Below are positions 16,306 to 24,743 of a stretch of 41,287 nucleotides of DNA, piece by piece. The position numbers were made by a program, and so were the translations under genes. Source of the DNA: a bacterium (lineage in GTDB: Bacteria > Vulcanimicrobiota > Xenobia > Xenobiales > Xenobiaceae); contig JAFTAM010000080.1 in the NCBI GenBank assembly GCA_017458675.1, positions 1 to 41,287 of the forward strand. Reading direction: 5' to 3'. Below the pieces are notes generated by a model. That model was given only the letters and a program-made list of their open reading frames with translations. It was not told the DNA's origin and did not search any database. How positions within the stretch are numbered: the stretch's first letter is position 1; the number at the start of each line of letters is the position of its first letter.

Positions 16306-17703
16306 ATGAAGCTTGAATTTACTAAACTCGTTACCGCCATTTCCCGCGCCACCGATTTTGTGGAAGCGGAGATCCTCCATATACCGCTCTATCATGAAAA
16401 GCGCGTCGGCATTCTCGCCAACGCCATGGGAAAGGCCATGGGCATGGATGAGGAGACAGTCAACGCCCTGACGCTGGCCGGCGCCCTGCACGACTGCGCT
16501 CTTTCGGAGTATCTTAAGGACGAATATCCGGATGGCGGATATCAGCACAGCGAGATAAATTTTGCCAGCCACTGCGTTACCGGCGAGCGAATGCTGAATC
16601 ACTTTCCTTTTTATAAGCTTGTGGAAGGCTCGGTGCTGCATCACCATGACCGTGCGGACGGCACGGGCGCGCTTGGGGCGACGGCTGAAAATACCTGCGT
16701 TTACGGACAGATCCTCCATATCACCGATTTGGCGGATGCGGTATTCCTGCTGGACGCTATGGATGAAGAAAAGTATCATAAGATGATGCAGTGGATGGAT
16801 GAGCACAGAGGCACGGCCTTTACCGATGAGATGGTCGATGTCTTCAAGAAATCCGTAACCTATGAGCTTCTTGAGAGCATCACCGGCGAGCGCTGCATCG
16901 CTGTCCTGGACAGTTTGGTTCCTTCTGTCAGCGTGGAGGTTCCTATGTCCGTCATGCGTACGCTTTCCATCTTCTTTGCCCAAATAACTGACTATAAATC
17001 TCAATTTACCTGGAGGCACTCTCTCGGCATAGCCGAAAAAGCGGAACTGATGGGCAAGTTCTACGGCTACGACAGAGAGATGCGGGATAAACTCTACATT
17101 GCCGGAGCGCTGCACGATATAGGCAAGCTGCTCATCAGCAACGATATTCTGGAAAAACCCAGCAAGCTGACTGACGAAGAATATAAAGTTATTCAGAATC
17201 ACGCGATGGGAACCTGGGAGCTGTTGAAAGGTATCGGAGGCCTGGAGGATATCTGCCGCTGGGCCTCGCTGCATCACGAAAAACTGGACGGCAGCGGTTA
17301 TCCTTTCGGATACAAGGCGGATAAAATCGGCAGGCATGAGAGGCTGATCGCCTGTCTGGATATCTACCAGGCCCTGGTCGAGGAGCGTCCTTATAAGAAA
17401 GGCATGACCCACGAAGCCGCCATGGAGATTCTGCGCAAGTTAGTAAATGAAGGCCATCTGGACGGGGAAATCATTGACGATATTGACCGCTGCCACAGTA
17501 AATATCGGAAAGCCATGGAGAAAACTTCCAAAAAGAAGAAGCTATACGCCGGCTTGGAAGTTCCCCAGGCAGAACACAGAACTGCCGGCGGAGAAGCCTG
17601 GAAATGCCAGGTATGCGGCTATGTTTACGAAGGCAAACTGCCCGGCGACTTCATCTGTCCGTACTGCGAACAGCCCAGCAGCGAATTTGAAAAGATCGGA
17701 TAG
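16306..17703 (+). CDS. HD-GYP domain phosphodiesterase with C-terminal rubredoxin-like domain
   Basis: A 465-residue protein with two HD-type halves. The first (residues about 30-150) keeps H62-D63 but is degenerate. The second carries the complete HD-GYP signature: HDIGK at 270-274 and HHEKLDGSGYP at 323-333. Such domains hydrolyse cyclic di-GMP or related dinucleotides. Residues 433-463 form a rubredoxin-like iron site (CQVCGYVYEG...CPYC; C434, C437, C451, C454), suggesting redox or iron sensing or a diiron partner. No membrane segment or signal peptide, so cytosolic. The ATG at 16306 follows AAGGA; an in-frame start at 16246 is possible but has no such site. It stands alone between LRR genes. 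Its substrate is inferred from the family. Confidence 0.93.
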   Translation: MKLEFTKLVTAISRATDFVEAEILHIPLYHEKRVGILANAMGKAMGMDEETVNALTLAGALHDCALSEYLKDEYPDGGYQHSEINFASHCVTGERMLNHFPFYKLVEGSVLHHHDRADGTGALGATAENTCVYGQILHITDLADAVFLLDAMDEEKYHKMMQWMDEHRGTAFTDEMVDVFKKSVTYELLESITGERCIAVLDSLVPSVSVEVPMSVMRTLSIFFAQITDYKSQFTWRHSLGIAEKAELMGKFYGYDREMRDKLYIAGALHDIGKLLISNDILEKPSKLTDEEYKVIQNHAMGTWELLKGIGGLEDICRWASLHHEKLDGSGYPFGYKADKIGRHERLIACLDIYQALVEERPYKKGMTHEAAMEILRKLVNEGHLDGEIIDDIDRCHSKYRKAMEKTSKKKKLYAGLEVPQAEHRTAGGEAWKCQVCGYVYEGKLPGDFICPYCEQPSSEFEKIG

Positions 17704-17845
17704 CAGCCGGCAAGCCGCCTGAACAGGCTCAAGCGTCACGGCTTCGCTTGCAAGGGCAAGAGGACGTTTTAATGAGGCCGCGCAGGCGAAGCAAAAGGCT
17801 GCGAGGTTTGGGGGTATCAGTATATTTAAGGCTGTATAAGCGTTT

Positions 17846-17889
17846 TAACGGCGGATCGGACAATACATGTCTGGCCGCCGTTTTATTTT
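17846..17889 (+). terminator. Terminator of the family type after the HD-GYP gene
   Basis: Arms AACGGCGG and CCGCCGTT followed by TTATTTT, with the flank TTTAAGGCTGTATAAGC upstream. It is nearly the same as the terminator of LRR gene 5. It lies about 140 bp after the stop codon, so it may be a relic of a lost LRR gene end. Confidence 0.75.
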
Positions 17890-18236
17890 GCTATTGTGAG
17901 CGCAGCGAAGAATTTGAAGCTTATATAGATCCTTCGCCTGTCGGCTCAGGATGACAATGCAGGTCCTGTCATCCCGAGCGCAGCGAAGAATTTGAAGCTT
18001 GTATAGATCCTTCGCCTGTCGGCTCAGGATGACAAGACAGGCCCTGTCATCCCGAACACGGCGAAGAACCTGAAGCTTAATATAGATCCTTCGCCTGTCG
18101 GCTCAGGATGACAATGCAGGTCCTGTCATCCCGAACACGGCGAAGAACCTGAAGCTTATATAGATCCTTCGCCTGTCGGCTCAGGATGACAATGCAATTT
18201 CTGTCATTCTGAGCGCAGCGAAGAATCTTTGTTCTG
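17890..18236 (+). repeat. Tandem array of the palindromic repeat, 78-79 bp period
   Basis: Units start at about 17890 (worn left end), 17968, 18046, 18125 and 18203 (left half only). Each full unit is about 66 bp, from GTCATCCCGAG to GGCTCAGGATGAC, plus a 12-bp linker such as AATGCAGGTCCT. Two forms alternate: GAGCGCAGCGAAGAATTT (17890, 17968) and GAACACGGCGAAGAACCT (18046, 18125). The internal part is 9 bp shorter than in the scattered 75-bp copies. Confidence 0.9.
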
Positions 18237-18317
18237 CAGGCAGTCAGCGTTCTTGTGAATTATTAGCCGCATTTATAACCAATAAGCTTTAAAATTACAT
18301 AAATATAAATTACATGT

Positions 18318-18361
18318 CCCGATATTAGGGCAGGATTTTCTGAGTCGGAAAAGAATATAAG
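18318..18361 (+). promoter_or_regulatory. Class B control region, copy 4 (LRR gene 7)
   Basis: Dyad CCCGATATTAGGG (18318-18330) within TACATGT...GGGCAGGATTTT. TATAAG at 18356-18361 may be a -10. The start codon follows about 197 bp after the dyad. Between 18362 and 18526 nothing else is recognised. Confidence 0.55.
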
Positions 18362-18526
18362 CCGCATATTGAAATCATTAAACTGTGCATCAACTTAGTC
18401 GGAACCATAACGTTAACTAAGCGGTTTCAAGGCGTTATAATCAACTGGTTCGCCGTTCGCTGACTTATAAGGCGCGAGCCTGGCAGGCGATTAGCTCATA
18501 TTTATTGTTTAAAACGGGATGCGGAT

Positions 18527-20479
18527 ATGAATAGCTCAGAAAACAGCCAAAACACTGAAAGCGTATTTATCGCCGAAAGCGCCGATCTCGAACGCGTTTA
18601 TGAAAACCGCAAGGATATTATCCGCGCTTCAATTCCTGAGGGAATAACGAAAATAGGCGAAAAGGCCTTTGATGGCTGCGACAGCTTGGAAAGCATAACA
18701 ATTCCTGACAGCGTACAATCCGTTGGCAGTTTCGCCTTACGTGACTGCTGCCTCTTGACTGAAGCGATATTGCCGGAAGGTCTCAAGAAAATTGAAGACC
18801 ATGCATTTTATTATTGCGGTTTAAAGGAAATTAAACTTCCTGTCAGCGTTTCCGAAATAGGCTATTCGGCCTTCTGGCTCTGTATCGGCTTAAAAAAAGC
18901 GGAAATATTGTCCGGTATAAAAACGCTTGAATCGTCGGTGTTTTCAGAATGCGGCAGTTTAGAAAGCGTAAAGCTTCCTGAAAGCTTATTGAGAATTGAG
19001 CCCGGAGCCTTTGAATACTGCGGCAGCTTAAAGCATATCGAACTGCCCGCCGGAGTCAGATTTATCGAGTGGGACGCTTTTAGCGCTTCCGGTTTGGAGA
19101 GCATAGTCATTCCCGACGGTATAATCGCTGTTCATCGCGACGCTTTTGCAGAATGCAAAGCTTTAAAGAAGATAACCTGGCGGAATAAGGTCTATGAGAG
19201 CGTCGAAGCCTTTAATGAGGCCTTTTCCGAAGGTTCTGCCGATTTTATAGCTGACAGGGCCGGGGAAAAGTATGCTTATCGCGGCAGCGGCATCAGGAAG
19301 GCAATAATCCCGGACGGAATAACGGAGATTGCCTATGGCGCTTTTCAATACAGCAGTCTGGAAAGCGTAATTATTCCTGACAGCGTGGATTCAATCGGAT
19401 ATGGCGCCTTCAGCTGCTGCAAATTCCTGAAAAAGGCGGTATTGCCCGAAGGCGTAAAAAGAATAAGTGAAGATGCTTTTTCCATCTGCACCGGTCTGAC
19501 GGAACTAAAGCTCCCCGGCAGCGTCGCTGAAATTGGCGTCAGAGCCTTCTCCGGCTGCAGCGCTTTAAAGCGCGTGGAAATTCCTGCCGGCGCTGCAGTT
19601 CTTGAAGAAGGTTTATTCGAAAACTGCAGCAGCTTGGAAAGCGCGGTTTTGCCTGAGGGCTTGACAGAAATGCGGCGTGGCGTCTTCTGCGGCTGCAGCA
19701 GTTTGAAAAACGTGGTTTTGCCTGAGGGCTTGACGGAACTGCGCAGGAACGTTTTCTGCGGCTGCGTCAGCCTGAAGCAAATCGAGCTTCCTTCCGGAAT
19801 ACGTTTTATCGACGAATATGCTTTTAGTGATTCAGGTCTGGAGAGTATAGCCATTCCCGACGGTATCGCCGCCGTTCACAGTAACGCCTTTGCCGGCTGC
19901 AAAGCTTTAAAGAATATAACCTGGCGGGGCAAGGTCTATAAAAGCGTCAAAGCCTTTAATAAGGCTTTTTCCAAAGGCTCTGCCGAATTTATCGCCGATC
20001 GGGCAGGAGAAGCGGACGCTTATTGCTGCAGGGGGATCAGGAGGGCGATAATTCCTGAAGGCGTCACGGAAATAGCCTCAGGCGCTTTTGCCGGCTGCAG
20101 TTTGGAAAGCGCAGTTATTCCCGACAGCGTAACGGCTTTAGGCGACCATGCCTTTGCCGGCTGCTGCTTTAATAGTATAACGGTTCCCGGCAGCGTGATG
20201 ACAGTCGGTCATTTCGCCTTTTGCGGCTCCGACAGCTTAAAGAACATAACATTTTCTGACGGAACTGTATCGATAGGGCGCAGTGTTTTTTACAGATGCC
20301 GCCGCCTGAAGCAGGTAGTTCTGCCCGAGAGTATAGAGAAAATAGGAGAGGACGCCTTTAAAGACTGCCCCTGCCTGGAGAGCATAACCTTCCGCGGCCG
20401 GCGCTATACAGATAAGGACGCCTTCAACAAGGCGGTTATGGCGAGCGGGGTAAGCGCTGGCGAGGTCTGGGGTAACTGA
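18527..20479 (+). CDS. LRR_5 (BspA-like) leucine-rich repeat protein 7
   Basis: A 650-residue, three-module protein. The leader is MNSSENSQNTESVFIAESAD then NRKDIIRASIPEG. Junctions lie at about 19170-19315 (ITWRNKVYESVEAFNEAFSE...ADRAGEKYAY) and 19914-20060 (ITWRGKVYKSVKAFNKAFSK...ADRAGEADAY). The two junctions are close relatives and probably arose by internal duplication. The tail is FRGRRYTDKDAFNKAVMASG, ending VWGN. The ribosome binding site is weak (GGGAT). No signal peptide. Confidence 0.92.
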   Translation: MNSSENSQNTESVFIAESADLERVYENRKDIIRASIPEGITKIGEKAFDGCDSLESITIPDSVQSVGSFALRDCCLLTEAILPEGLKKIEDHAFYYCGLKEIKLPVSVSEIGYSAFWLCIGLKKAEILSGIKTLESSVFSECGSLESVKLPESLLRIEPGAFEYCGSLKHIELPAGVRFIEWDAFSASGLESIVIPDGIIAVHRDAFAECKALKKITWRNKVYESVEAFNEAFSEGSADFIADRAGEKYAYRGSGIRKAIIPDGITEIAYGAFQYSSLESVIIPDSVDSIGYGAFSCCKFLKKAVLPEGVKRISEDAFSICTGLTELKLPGSVAEIGVRAFSGCSALKRVEIPAGAAVLEEGLFENCSSLESAVLPEGLTEMRRGVFCGCSSLKNVVLPEGLTELRRNVFCGCVSLKQIELPSGIRFIDEYAFSDSGLESIAIPDGIAAVHSNAFAGCKALKNITWRGKVYKSVKAFNKAFSKGSAEFIADRAGEADAYCCRGIRRAIIPEGVTEIASGAFAGCSLESAVIPDSVTALGDHAFAGCCFNSITVPGSVMTVGHFAFCGSDSLKNITFSDGTVSIGRSVFYRCRRLKQVVLPESIEKIGEDAFKDCPCLESITFRGRRYTDKDAFNKAVMASGVSAGEVWGN

Positions 20480-20527
20480 GCGGCGCTTCCAGTCTTCGGC
20501 GCGGGCCGCGTCTTGTCCGCCGGCTTT

Positions 20528-20601
20528 GTCATTCTGAGCGCAGGGGGGAATCTGTGGCTTTCCGCTTTGTATAGATCCTTCGCCTGACGGCTCAGGATGA
20601 C
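20528..20601 (+). repeat. 75-bp-type palindromic repeat after LRR gene 7
   Basis: GTCATTCTGAGCGCAGGGGG at the left and GATCCTTCGCCTGACGGCTC at the right, ending AGGATGAC. It directly follows a worn family terminator (TTGTCCGCCGGC). Confidence 0.85.
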
Positions 20602-20625
20602 AATATGTGTTTTACCATTCCGGGC

Positions 20626-20656
20626 TTGTCTGGCGGCAGCGAGTTATCTGTATACA
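20626..20656 (+). promoter_or_regulatory. Possible promoter of LRR gene 8 (class C)
   Basis: TTGTCT (20626-20631), a 19-bp spacer and TATACA (20651-20656). The preceding GGGC is shared with the similar arrangement before LRR gene 9 (22262-22291). The fit is modest. Confidence 0.35.
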
Positions 20657-20694
20657 AACATTACTAAATTATCCGAGGAGGCCGATATCGCATT

Positions 20695-22116
20695 ATGACT
20701 GAGTCTGATAACCGCAGACTGTCTGAAAGCGCCTTTGTCGCTGATAAGGCAGAACAGACTGACGGCTATAGGGACCGCGGGGACATAGTCTGCGCGGTAA
20801 TTCCCGACGGCGTGAGGTCTATTGGTGAACGCGCCTTTTTCGGCTGCAGCGGTTTAGAGTGCGTAACGCTTCCCGACAGCGTAACCTCGATAGGCAAAGG
20901 CGCTTTTATGTACTGCAGCAGCTTGAAGAATATCAGAATCCCCGACAGCGTTACATCAATTGGCGAATGCGCCTTTTCAGGCTGCAGTAGTTTAGAGAGC
21001 CTGGCAATTCCAGACAGCGCTGCATATATTGGTGGCTGCGTCTTTTACGGCTGCAAAAGCTTAAAGAACATAACGCTTCCCGACGGCCTGGAGGCTGTCG
21101 GATACTGCGCCTTTAATGAATGCGGCTGCTTAAAGCATATAGATATTCCTTCCGGAGTAAGATTTATAAACAGGTGCGCTTTCCGTGCTTCCGGTCTGGA
21201 AAGTGTGACGGTGCCCGATAATGCCGCCGCTGTTCACAGCGAAGCTTTTGCGGAGTGCAAAGCCCTGAAGAGCATAATCTGGAGAGGCAAGGTCTATGAC
21301 AGCATTGAGGTTTTTAATAAAGCCTTTTCCGAATCCGTGACAGATTTTGTCGCTGACAGGGCCGGGGAGAACGGCGGAGTTTACAGAGGCGTCAGTCTGA
21401 AAAGGGTGATAATCCCCGACGGCGTGACGTCTGTCGGCAAATGCGCCTTTACCGATTGCAGCTGTTTGGAGAGCATAACCGTTCCCGACAGCGTGACTTC
21501 TGTCGGCGACAGCGCCTTTTTCCGGTGCAGCGGCTTAAAGAGTATAACAATACCCGACAGCGTCGTTTCTTTAGGTAAATACGCCTTTTCCGAGTGCAGC
21601 AGCTTGGAAAGCGCAGCGCTTTCCGACAGCTTGACATCGATAAGCGACTTCGCCTTTGCCAACTGCAGCAGTCTGAACATCATAATTATTCCCGGCAGCG
21701 TGCATTCGATCGGCAAATTAGCCTTTTCGGGCTGCGAAAGCTTAAAGAGCGTTACTGTTCCCGAAAGCGTTGTTTCTTTGGGCGAGCATGCCTTCAGCAG
21801 CAGCGGCTTAGAGAGCTTAATGGTTCCCGGCAGCGTCAGGTCTGTAAGTGAATTTGCCTTTGCAAATTGCAGCCGCTTAAAGAACATAACTATTTCTGAC
21901 GGCGCAGCATCGATAGGACGCTTTGCCTTTTGGGACTGCAGCGGCTTAGAGAGCGTAACGCTTCCCGACAGTGTAAAAACTATCGGCGTATATGCATTTT
22001 CCGGCTGCCCCAGTCTGGAGAGCATTATCTTCCGCGGCAAGCGCTATACCGACAGGGCCGCTTTCAATGCTGCTGTAAAGGCGGCTGGGGTTAGTGTTGA
22101 CGAGGTGTGGAATTAG
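20695..22116 (+). CDS. LRR_5 (BspA-like) leucine-rich repeat protein 8
   Basis: A 473-residue, two-module protein. The leader is MTESDNRRLSESAFVADKAE then DRGDIVCAVIPDG. The junction lies at about 21274-21420 (IIWRGKVYDSIEVFNKAFSE...ADRAGENGGVY). The tail is FRGKRYTDRAAFNAAVKAAG, ending VWN. GAGGAGG lies 13 bases before the ATG, longer than usual, as for other members whose proteins start MTE or MTD. No signal peptide. It shares neither the class A nor the class B control region. Confidence 0.92.
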   Translation: MTESDNRRLSESAFVADKAEQTDGYRDRGDIVCAVIPDGVRSIGERAFFGCSGLECVTLPDSVTSIGKGAFMYCSSLKNIRIPDSVTSIGECAFSGCSSLESLAIPDSAAYIGGCVFYGCKSLKNITLPDGLEAVGYCAFNECGCLKHIDIPSGVRFINRCAFRASGLESVTVPDNAAAVHSEAFAECKALKSIIWRGKVYDSIEVFNKAFSESVTDFVADRAGENGGVYRGVSLKRVIIPDGVTSVGKCAFTDCSCLESITVPDSVTSVGDSAFFRCSGLKSITIPDSVVSLGKYAFSECSSLESAALSDSLTSISDFAFANCSSLNIIIIPGSVHSIGKLAFSGCESLKSVTVPESVVSLGEHAFSSSGLESLMVPGSVRSVSEFAFANCSRLKNITISDGAASIGRFAFWDCSGLESVTLPDSVKTIGVYAFSGCPSLESIIFRGKRYTDRAAFNAAVKAAGVSVDEVWN

Positions 22117-22117
22117 T

Positions 22118-22164
22118 CCGGCGGCGCTCTTTGGCGTGGACCGAATTTTGTCCGCCGGCTTTGT
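22118..22164 (+). terminator. Family-type hairpin after LRR gene 8
   Basis: Arms CCGGCGG and CCGCCGG, with a weak T stretch (CTTTGT). It is a divergent version of the family terminator and is directly followed by a palindromic repeat. Confidence 0.5.
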
Positions 22165-22237
22165 CATTCTGAGCGAAGCGAGGAATCTGTGTCTTAATCG
22201 CTTCGTATAGATCCTTCGCCTGTCGGCTCAGGATGAC
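22163..22237 (+). repeat. 75-bp palindromic repeat after LRR gene 8
   Basis: Exactly 75 bp from GTCATTCTGAGCGAAGCGAG to CTCAGGATGAC. The arms pair over about 26-29 bases. Confidence 0.88.
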
Positions 22238-22261
22238 AATACGGGTTTTGTACTTCTGGGC

Positions 22262-22291
22262 TTGTCTGTCGACAATAGGCTCTTGTAATAA
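22262..22291 (+). promoter_or_regulatory. Possible promoter of LRR gene 9 (class C)
   Basis: TTGTCT (22262-22267), an 18-bp spacer and TAATAA (22286-22291), preceded by GGGC as before gene 8. Weak -10. Confidence 0.3.
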
Positions 22292-22327
22292 CAACATACA
22301 GATTATTGTTTTGTCTGGGAGGCAGAT

Positions 22328-24484
22328 ATGAAGAACTCAAAAAACGCCGAAAATGCGGAAAACGTGTTTATCGCCGACCGTGCGGATTCAGAGGGCTTTT
22401 ATAAAGATCGCGAGGATATTGTCGAGGCGATCATTCCTGAAGGCGTCGTCAGTATCGGCAAATATGCTTTTTGCGGATGCGGCCGTTTAGAGAGCATTGC
22501 CGTTCCCGGCAGCGTGCGGTGTATCGGCGACAGCGCTTTCTGTGGCTGCCGCAGTCTGAAGCATATCGAACTTCCAGAAGGCCTCCGTTTTATCGGCGAG
22601 GACGCCTTTTATGATTCCGGTTTGGAGAGCATAGTCATTCCCGACGCTGTCGCCGCCGTTCACAGCAGAGCCTTTTGCAAATACAAATATGCGGCTTTAA
22701 AGAGGATAGTCTGGCGGGGCGGGGTCTATGACGGCATTGAGGCTTTTAATGAAGCCTTTTCCGAATATTCTGCCGTTTTTGCCGCCGAAATGGCCGATGA
22801 TGAAGGCGTCTACAGTCACAGCGGGCTGAGGAAGGTGATAATTCCCGACGGCATAACGGAAATTGCGGATTCTGCTTTTGAATACAGCGATCTCGTGAGT
22901 GCGGTACTTCCTGAAAGCATAACCCGTATCGGAGCGTCCGCCTTTAATGAATGCAGAAGTTTAAAGCATATCGATCTTCCCGCCGGAGTCAGAATTATTG
23001 ACGGGCATGCTTTTCGCAGGTGCGCTTTGGAAAGCGCAGTCATTCCCGACGGCGCCGCGGCTGTTCACGGCGACGCCTTTGCGGAATGCAGAGCCTTAAA
23101 GAGCATAGTGTGGAAAGGCAGGGCGTATAACGGCGCCGAAGCCTTTAACGAGGCTTTTTCCGAAGCCGCCGCCGAATTTATCGCCGACAGGGCGGAAGAA
23201 GAAGCCGCTTACCGCCGCAGGGGCATGAGAAGAGCGGTAATTCACGAGGGCGCAGCAAAAATCGCCGCCAATGCTTTTGAGGAAAGCGGCCTTGAGAACA
23301 TAACCGTTCCTGAAGGCGTAAAATCTATAGAAAAATTTGCCTTCAGCTGCTGCAGCTTTTTAAGAAAGGCGCTATTGCCTGATGGACTGCGGGAAATAGG
23401 CGAAGGCGCTTTTCACCTCTGCAGCGGATTGACGGAAATCCGGCTGCCCGACAGCGTCTCCGAAATAGGCGAAAATGCCTTCATTGGATGCCCCGCGCTT
23501 AAAAGCGTGAAGCTTCCAGCCGGTTTAAAGGTTCTTAAAAGCGGAGTATTATCCGGCTGCTGCAGTCTGGAACGCGCCGTTCTGCCTGAGGGCTTAATGA
23601 GGATAGAAAACGGAGCCTTCAGCTATTGCTCCGGCCTGAAGCATATCGAGCTTCCGGCCGGCCTGCGATGTGTCGACAGATTTGCCTTCTTTGAATCCGG
23701 ACTGGAAAGCATAGTTATTTCCGACTCTGTTGAAGCTGTTCACGGCGAAGCCTTTGAGAATTGCCGGGCTTTAAAGAGGATCGTCTGGAGGGGCAAGGTT
23801 TATGACTGCGCTGAATCGTTTAATCGGGCCTTTTACGAGGATTCAGCCGATTTTATCGCCGACAGGGCCGATGAATGCGGCGCTTATCGCTGCGGCGGCA
23901 TGAGAAAGGCGATAATTCCCGCCGGCATCAGGGAAGTTGCCGCCAACGCTTTTCAGGAAAGCGGTGTGGAAAGCGTGCTTATCCCTGACGGCGTGCGGGC
24001 TGTCGGAAACTTTGCTTTCAGTGAGTGCAGCTTTTTAAAAAAGGCGGTCTTGCCCGAAGGACTCAGAAAAATAGGCATGTTTGCCTTTGAGATGTGCGAA
24101 AGCCTGGCAGAAATCGAGCTTCCGGACAGTATCGACAAAATCGGCGAGTCGGCTTTCTTTTTCTGCAGGACTTTAAAGAACGTAAAAATTCCCGCCGGCG
24201 TCAAAGCGCTTGAGGAAAAATTCTTTTACGGCTGCAGCAGTCTGGAAAACGCAGTCCTGCCCGACGGCTTGGCGAGGATAAAAACCGAGGCCTTCGCCGG
24301 CTGCGCAGACTTAAAGCGGATAATTCTGCCGGACAGCGTTGAGGAAATAGGCGAGAAGGCTTTTGCCGGCTGTCCGCGCCTGAAAAGCATTACCTTCCGC
24401 GGCCGGCGCTATACCGACATGGCCGCCTTCAATGAGGCGGTCATAGGCAGCGGGATATGCGTCCACCGCGACGTCTGGTTTTAG
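22328..24484 (+). CDS. LRR_5 (BspA-like) leucine-rich repeat protein 9, four modules
   Basis: At 718 residues this is the longest family member. The leader is MKNSKNAENAENVFIADRAD then DREDIVEAIIPEG. Junctions lie at about 22704-22850, 23100-23245 and 23770-23920 (for example IVWRGKVYDCAESFNRAF...ADRADECGAY), giving four modules. The tail FRGRRYTDMAAFNEAVIGSG ends DVWF. GGGAGG lies 6 bases before the ATG, a strong ribosome binding site. Cys recurs in most LRR units, as throughout the family. No signal peptide or membrane segment. Terminator at 24513. Confidence 0.93.
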   Translation: MKNSKNAENAENVFIADRADSEGFYKDREDIVEAIIPEGVVSIGKYAFCGCGRLESIAVPGSVRCIGDSAFCGCRSLKHIELPEGLRFIGEDAFYDSGLESIVIPDAVAAVHSRAFCKYKYAALKRIVWRGGVYDGIEAFNEAFSEYSAVFAAEMADDEGVYSHSGLRKVIIPDGITEIADSAFEYSDLVSAVLPESITRIGASAFNECRSLKHIDLPAGVRIIDGHAFRRCALESAVIPDGAAAVHGDAFAECRALKSIVWKGRAYNGAEAFNEAFSEAAAEFIADRAEEEAAYRRRGMRRAVIHEGAAKIAANAFEESGLENITVPEGVKSIEKFAFSCCSFLRKALLPDGLREIGEGAFHLCSGLTEIRLPDSVSEIGENAFIGCPALKSVKLPAGLKVLKSGVLSGCCSLERAVLPEGLMRIENGAFSYCSGLKHIELPAGLRCVDRFAFFESGLESIVISDSVEAVHGEAFENCRALKRIVWRGKVYDCAESFNRAFYEDSADFIADRADECGAYRCGGMRKAIIPAGIREVAANAFQESGVESVLIPDGVRAVGNFAFSECSFLKKAVLPEGLRKIGMFAFEMCESLAEIELPDSIDKIGESAFFFCRTLKNVKIPAGVKALEEKFFYGCSSLENAVLPDGLARIKTEAFAGCADLKRIILPDSVEEIGEKAFAGCPRLKSITFRGRRYTDMAAFNEAVIGSGICVHRDVWF

Positions 24485-24512
24485 TTTGCTGAATATTGTG
24501 TAAGCAAATGCC

Positions 24513-24549
24513 GGCGGCGCGGTCATGCCGTGTCTGTCCGCCGTTTTAT
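24513..24549 (+). terminator. Terminator of LRR gene 9
   Basis: GGCGGCGCGG...TGTCTGTCCGCC followed by GTTTTATT, the family hairpin. Confidence 0.65.
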
Positions 24550-24553
24550 TCCG

Positions 24554-24580
24554 GCATTCCGAGCGCAGCTAAGAATCTTT
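24554..24580 (+). repeat. Left half of the palindromic repeat
   Basis: GCATTCCGAGCGCAGCTAAG followed by AATCTTT. Only the left arm is present; the right arm is missing. Confidence 0.65.
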
Positions 24581-24620
24581 CGGCCGCAGCCTGTATTTGC
24601 CGGCAGCGGACATTATAAAT

Positions 24621-24700
24621 GTTAAAATACTGTAAAATGCAGATATAAATAGTATTAGTGCGTATTTAGTATTTGTAAAATTTGAATATAAATATATAAT
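24621..24700 (+). promoter_or_regulatory. Class A promoter, copy 3 (LRR gene 10)
   Basis: Upstream box GTTAAAATACTGTAAAAT (24621-24638), 33 bp, -35 TTTGTA (24672-24677) preceded by TTTAGTA, 17 bp, -10 TATAAT (24695-24700). The start codon follows after 43 bases. Confidence 0.8.
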
Positions 24701-24743
24701 ACGTACATAAATATATCATTAGTCAAGGAGCTATTGTTACTGT

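Noticed and set aside
15903-16316. Open frame of 137 codons after LRR gene 6
   Set aside because: It runs through the terminator and the palindromic repeat and has no ribosome binding site or family match.
17890-18236. Tandem repeats considered as a CRISPR array
   Set aside because: Repeat units are about 66 bp and palindromic, the linkers are only 12 bp and recur, and there are no cas genes. The 33-bp and 31-bp iterons were rejected as CRISPR for the same lack of unique spacers.
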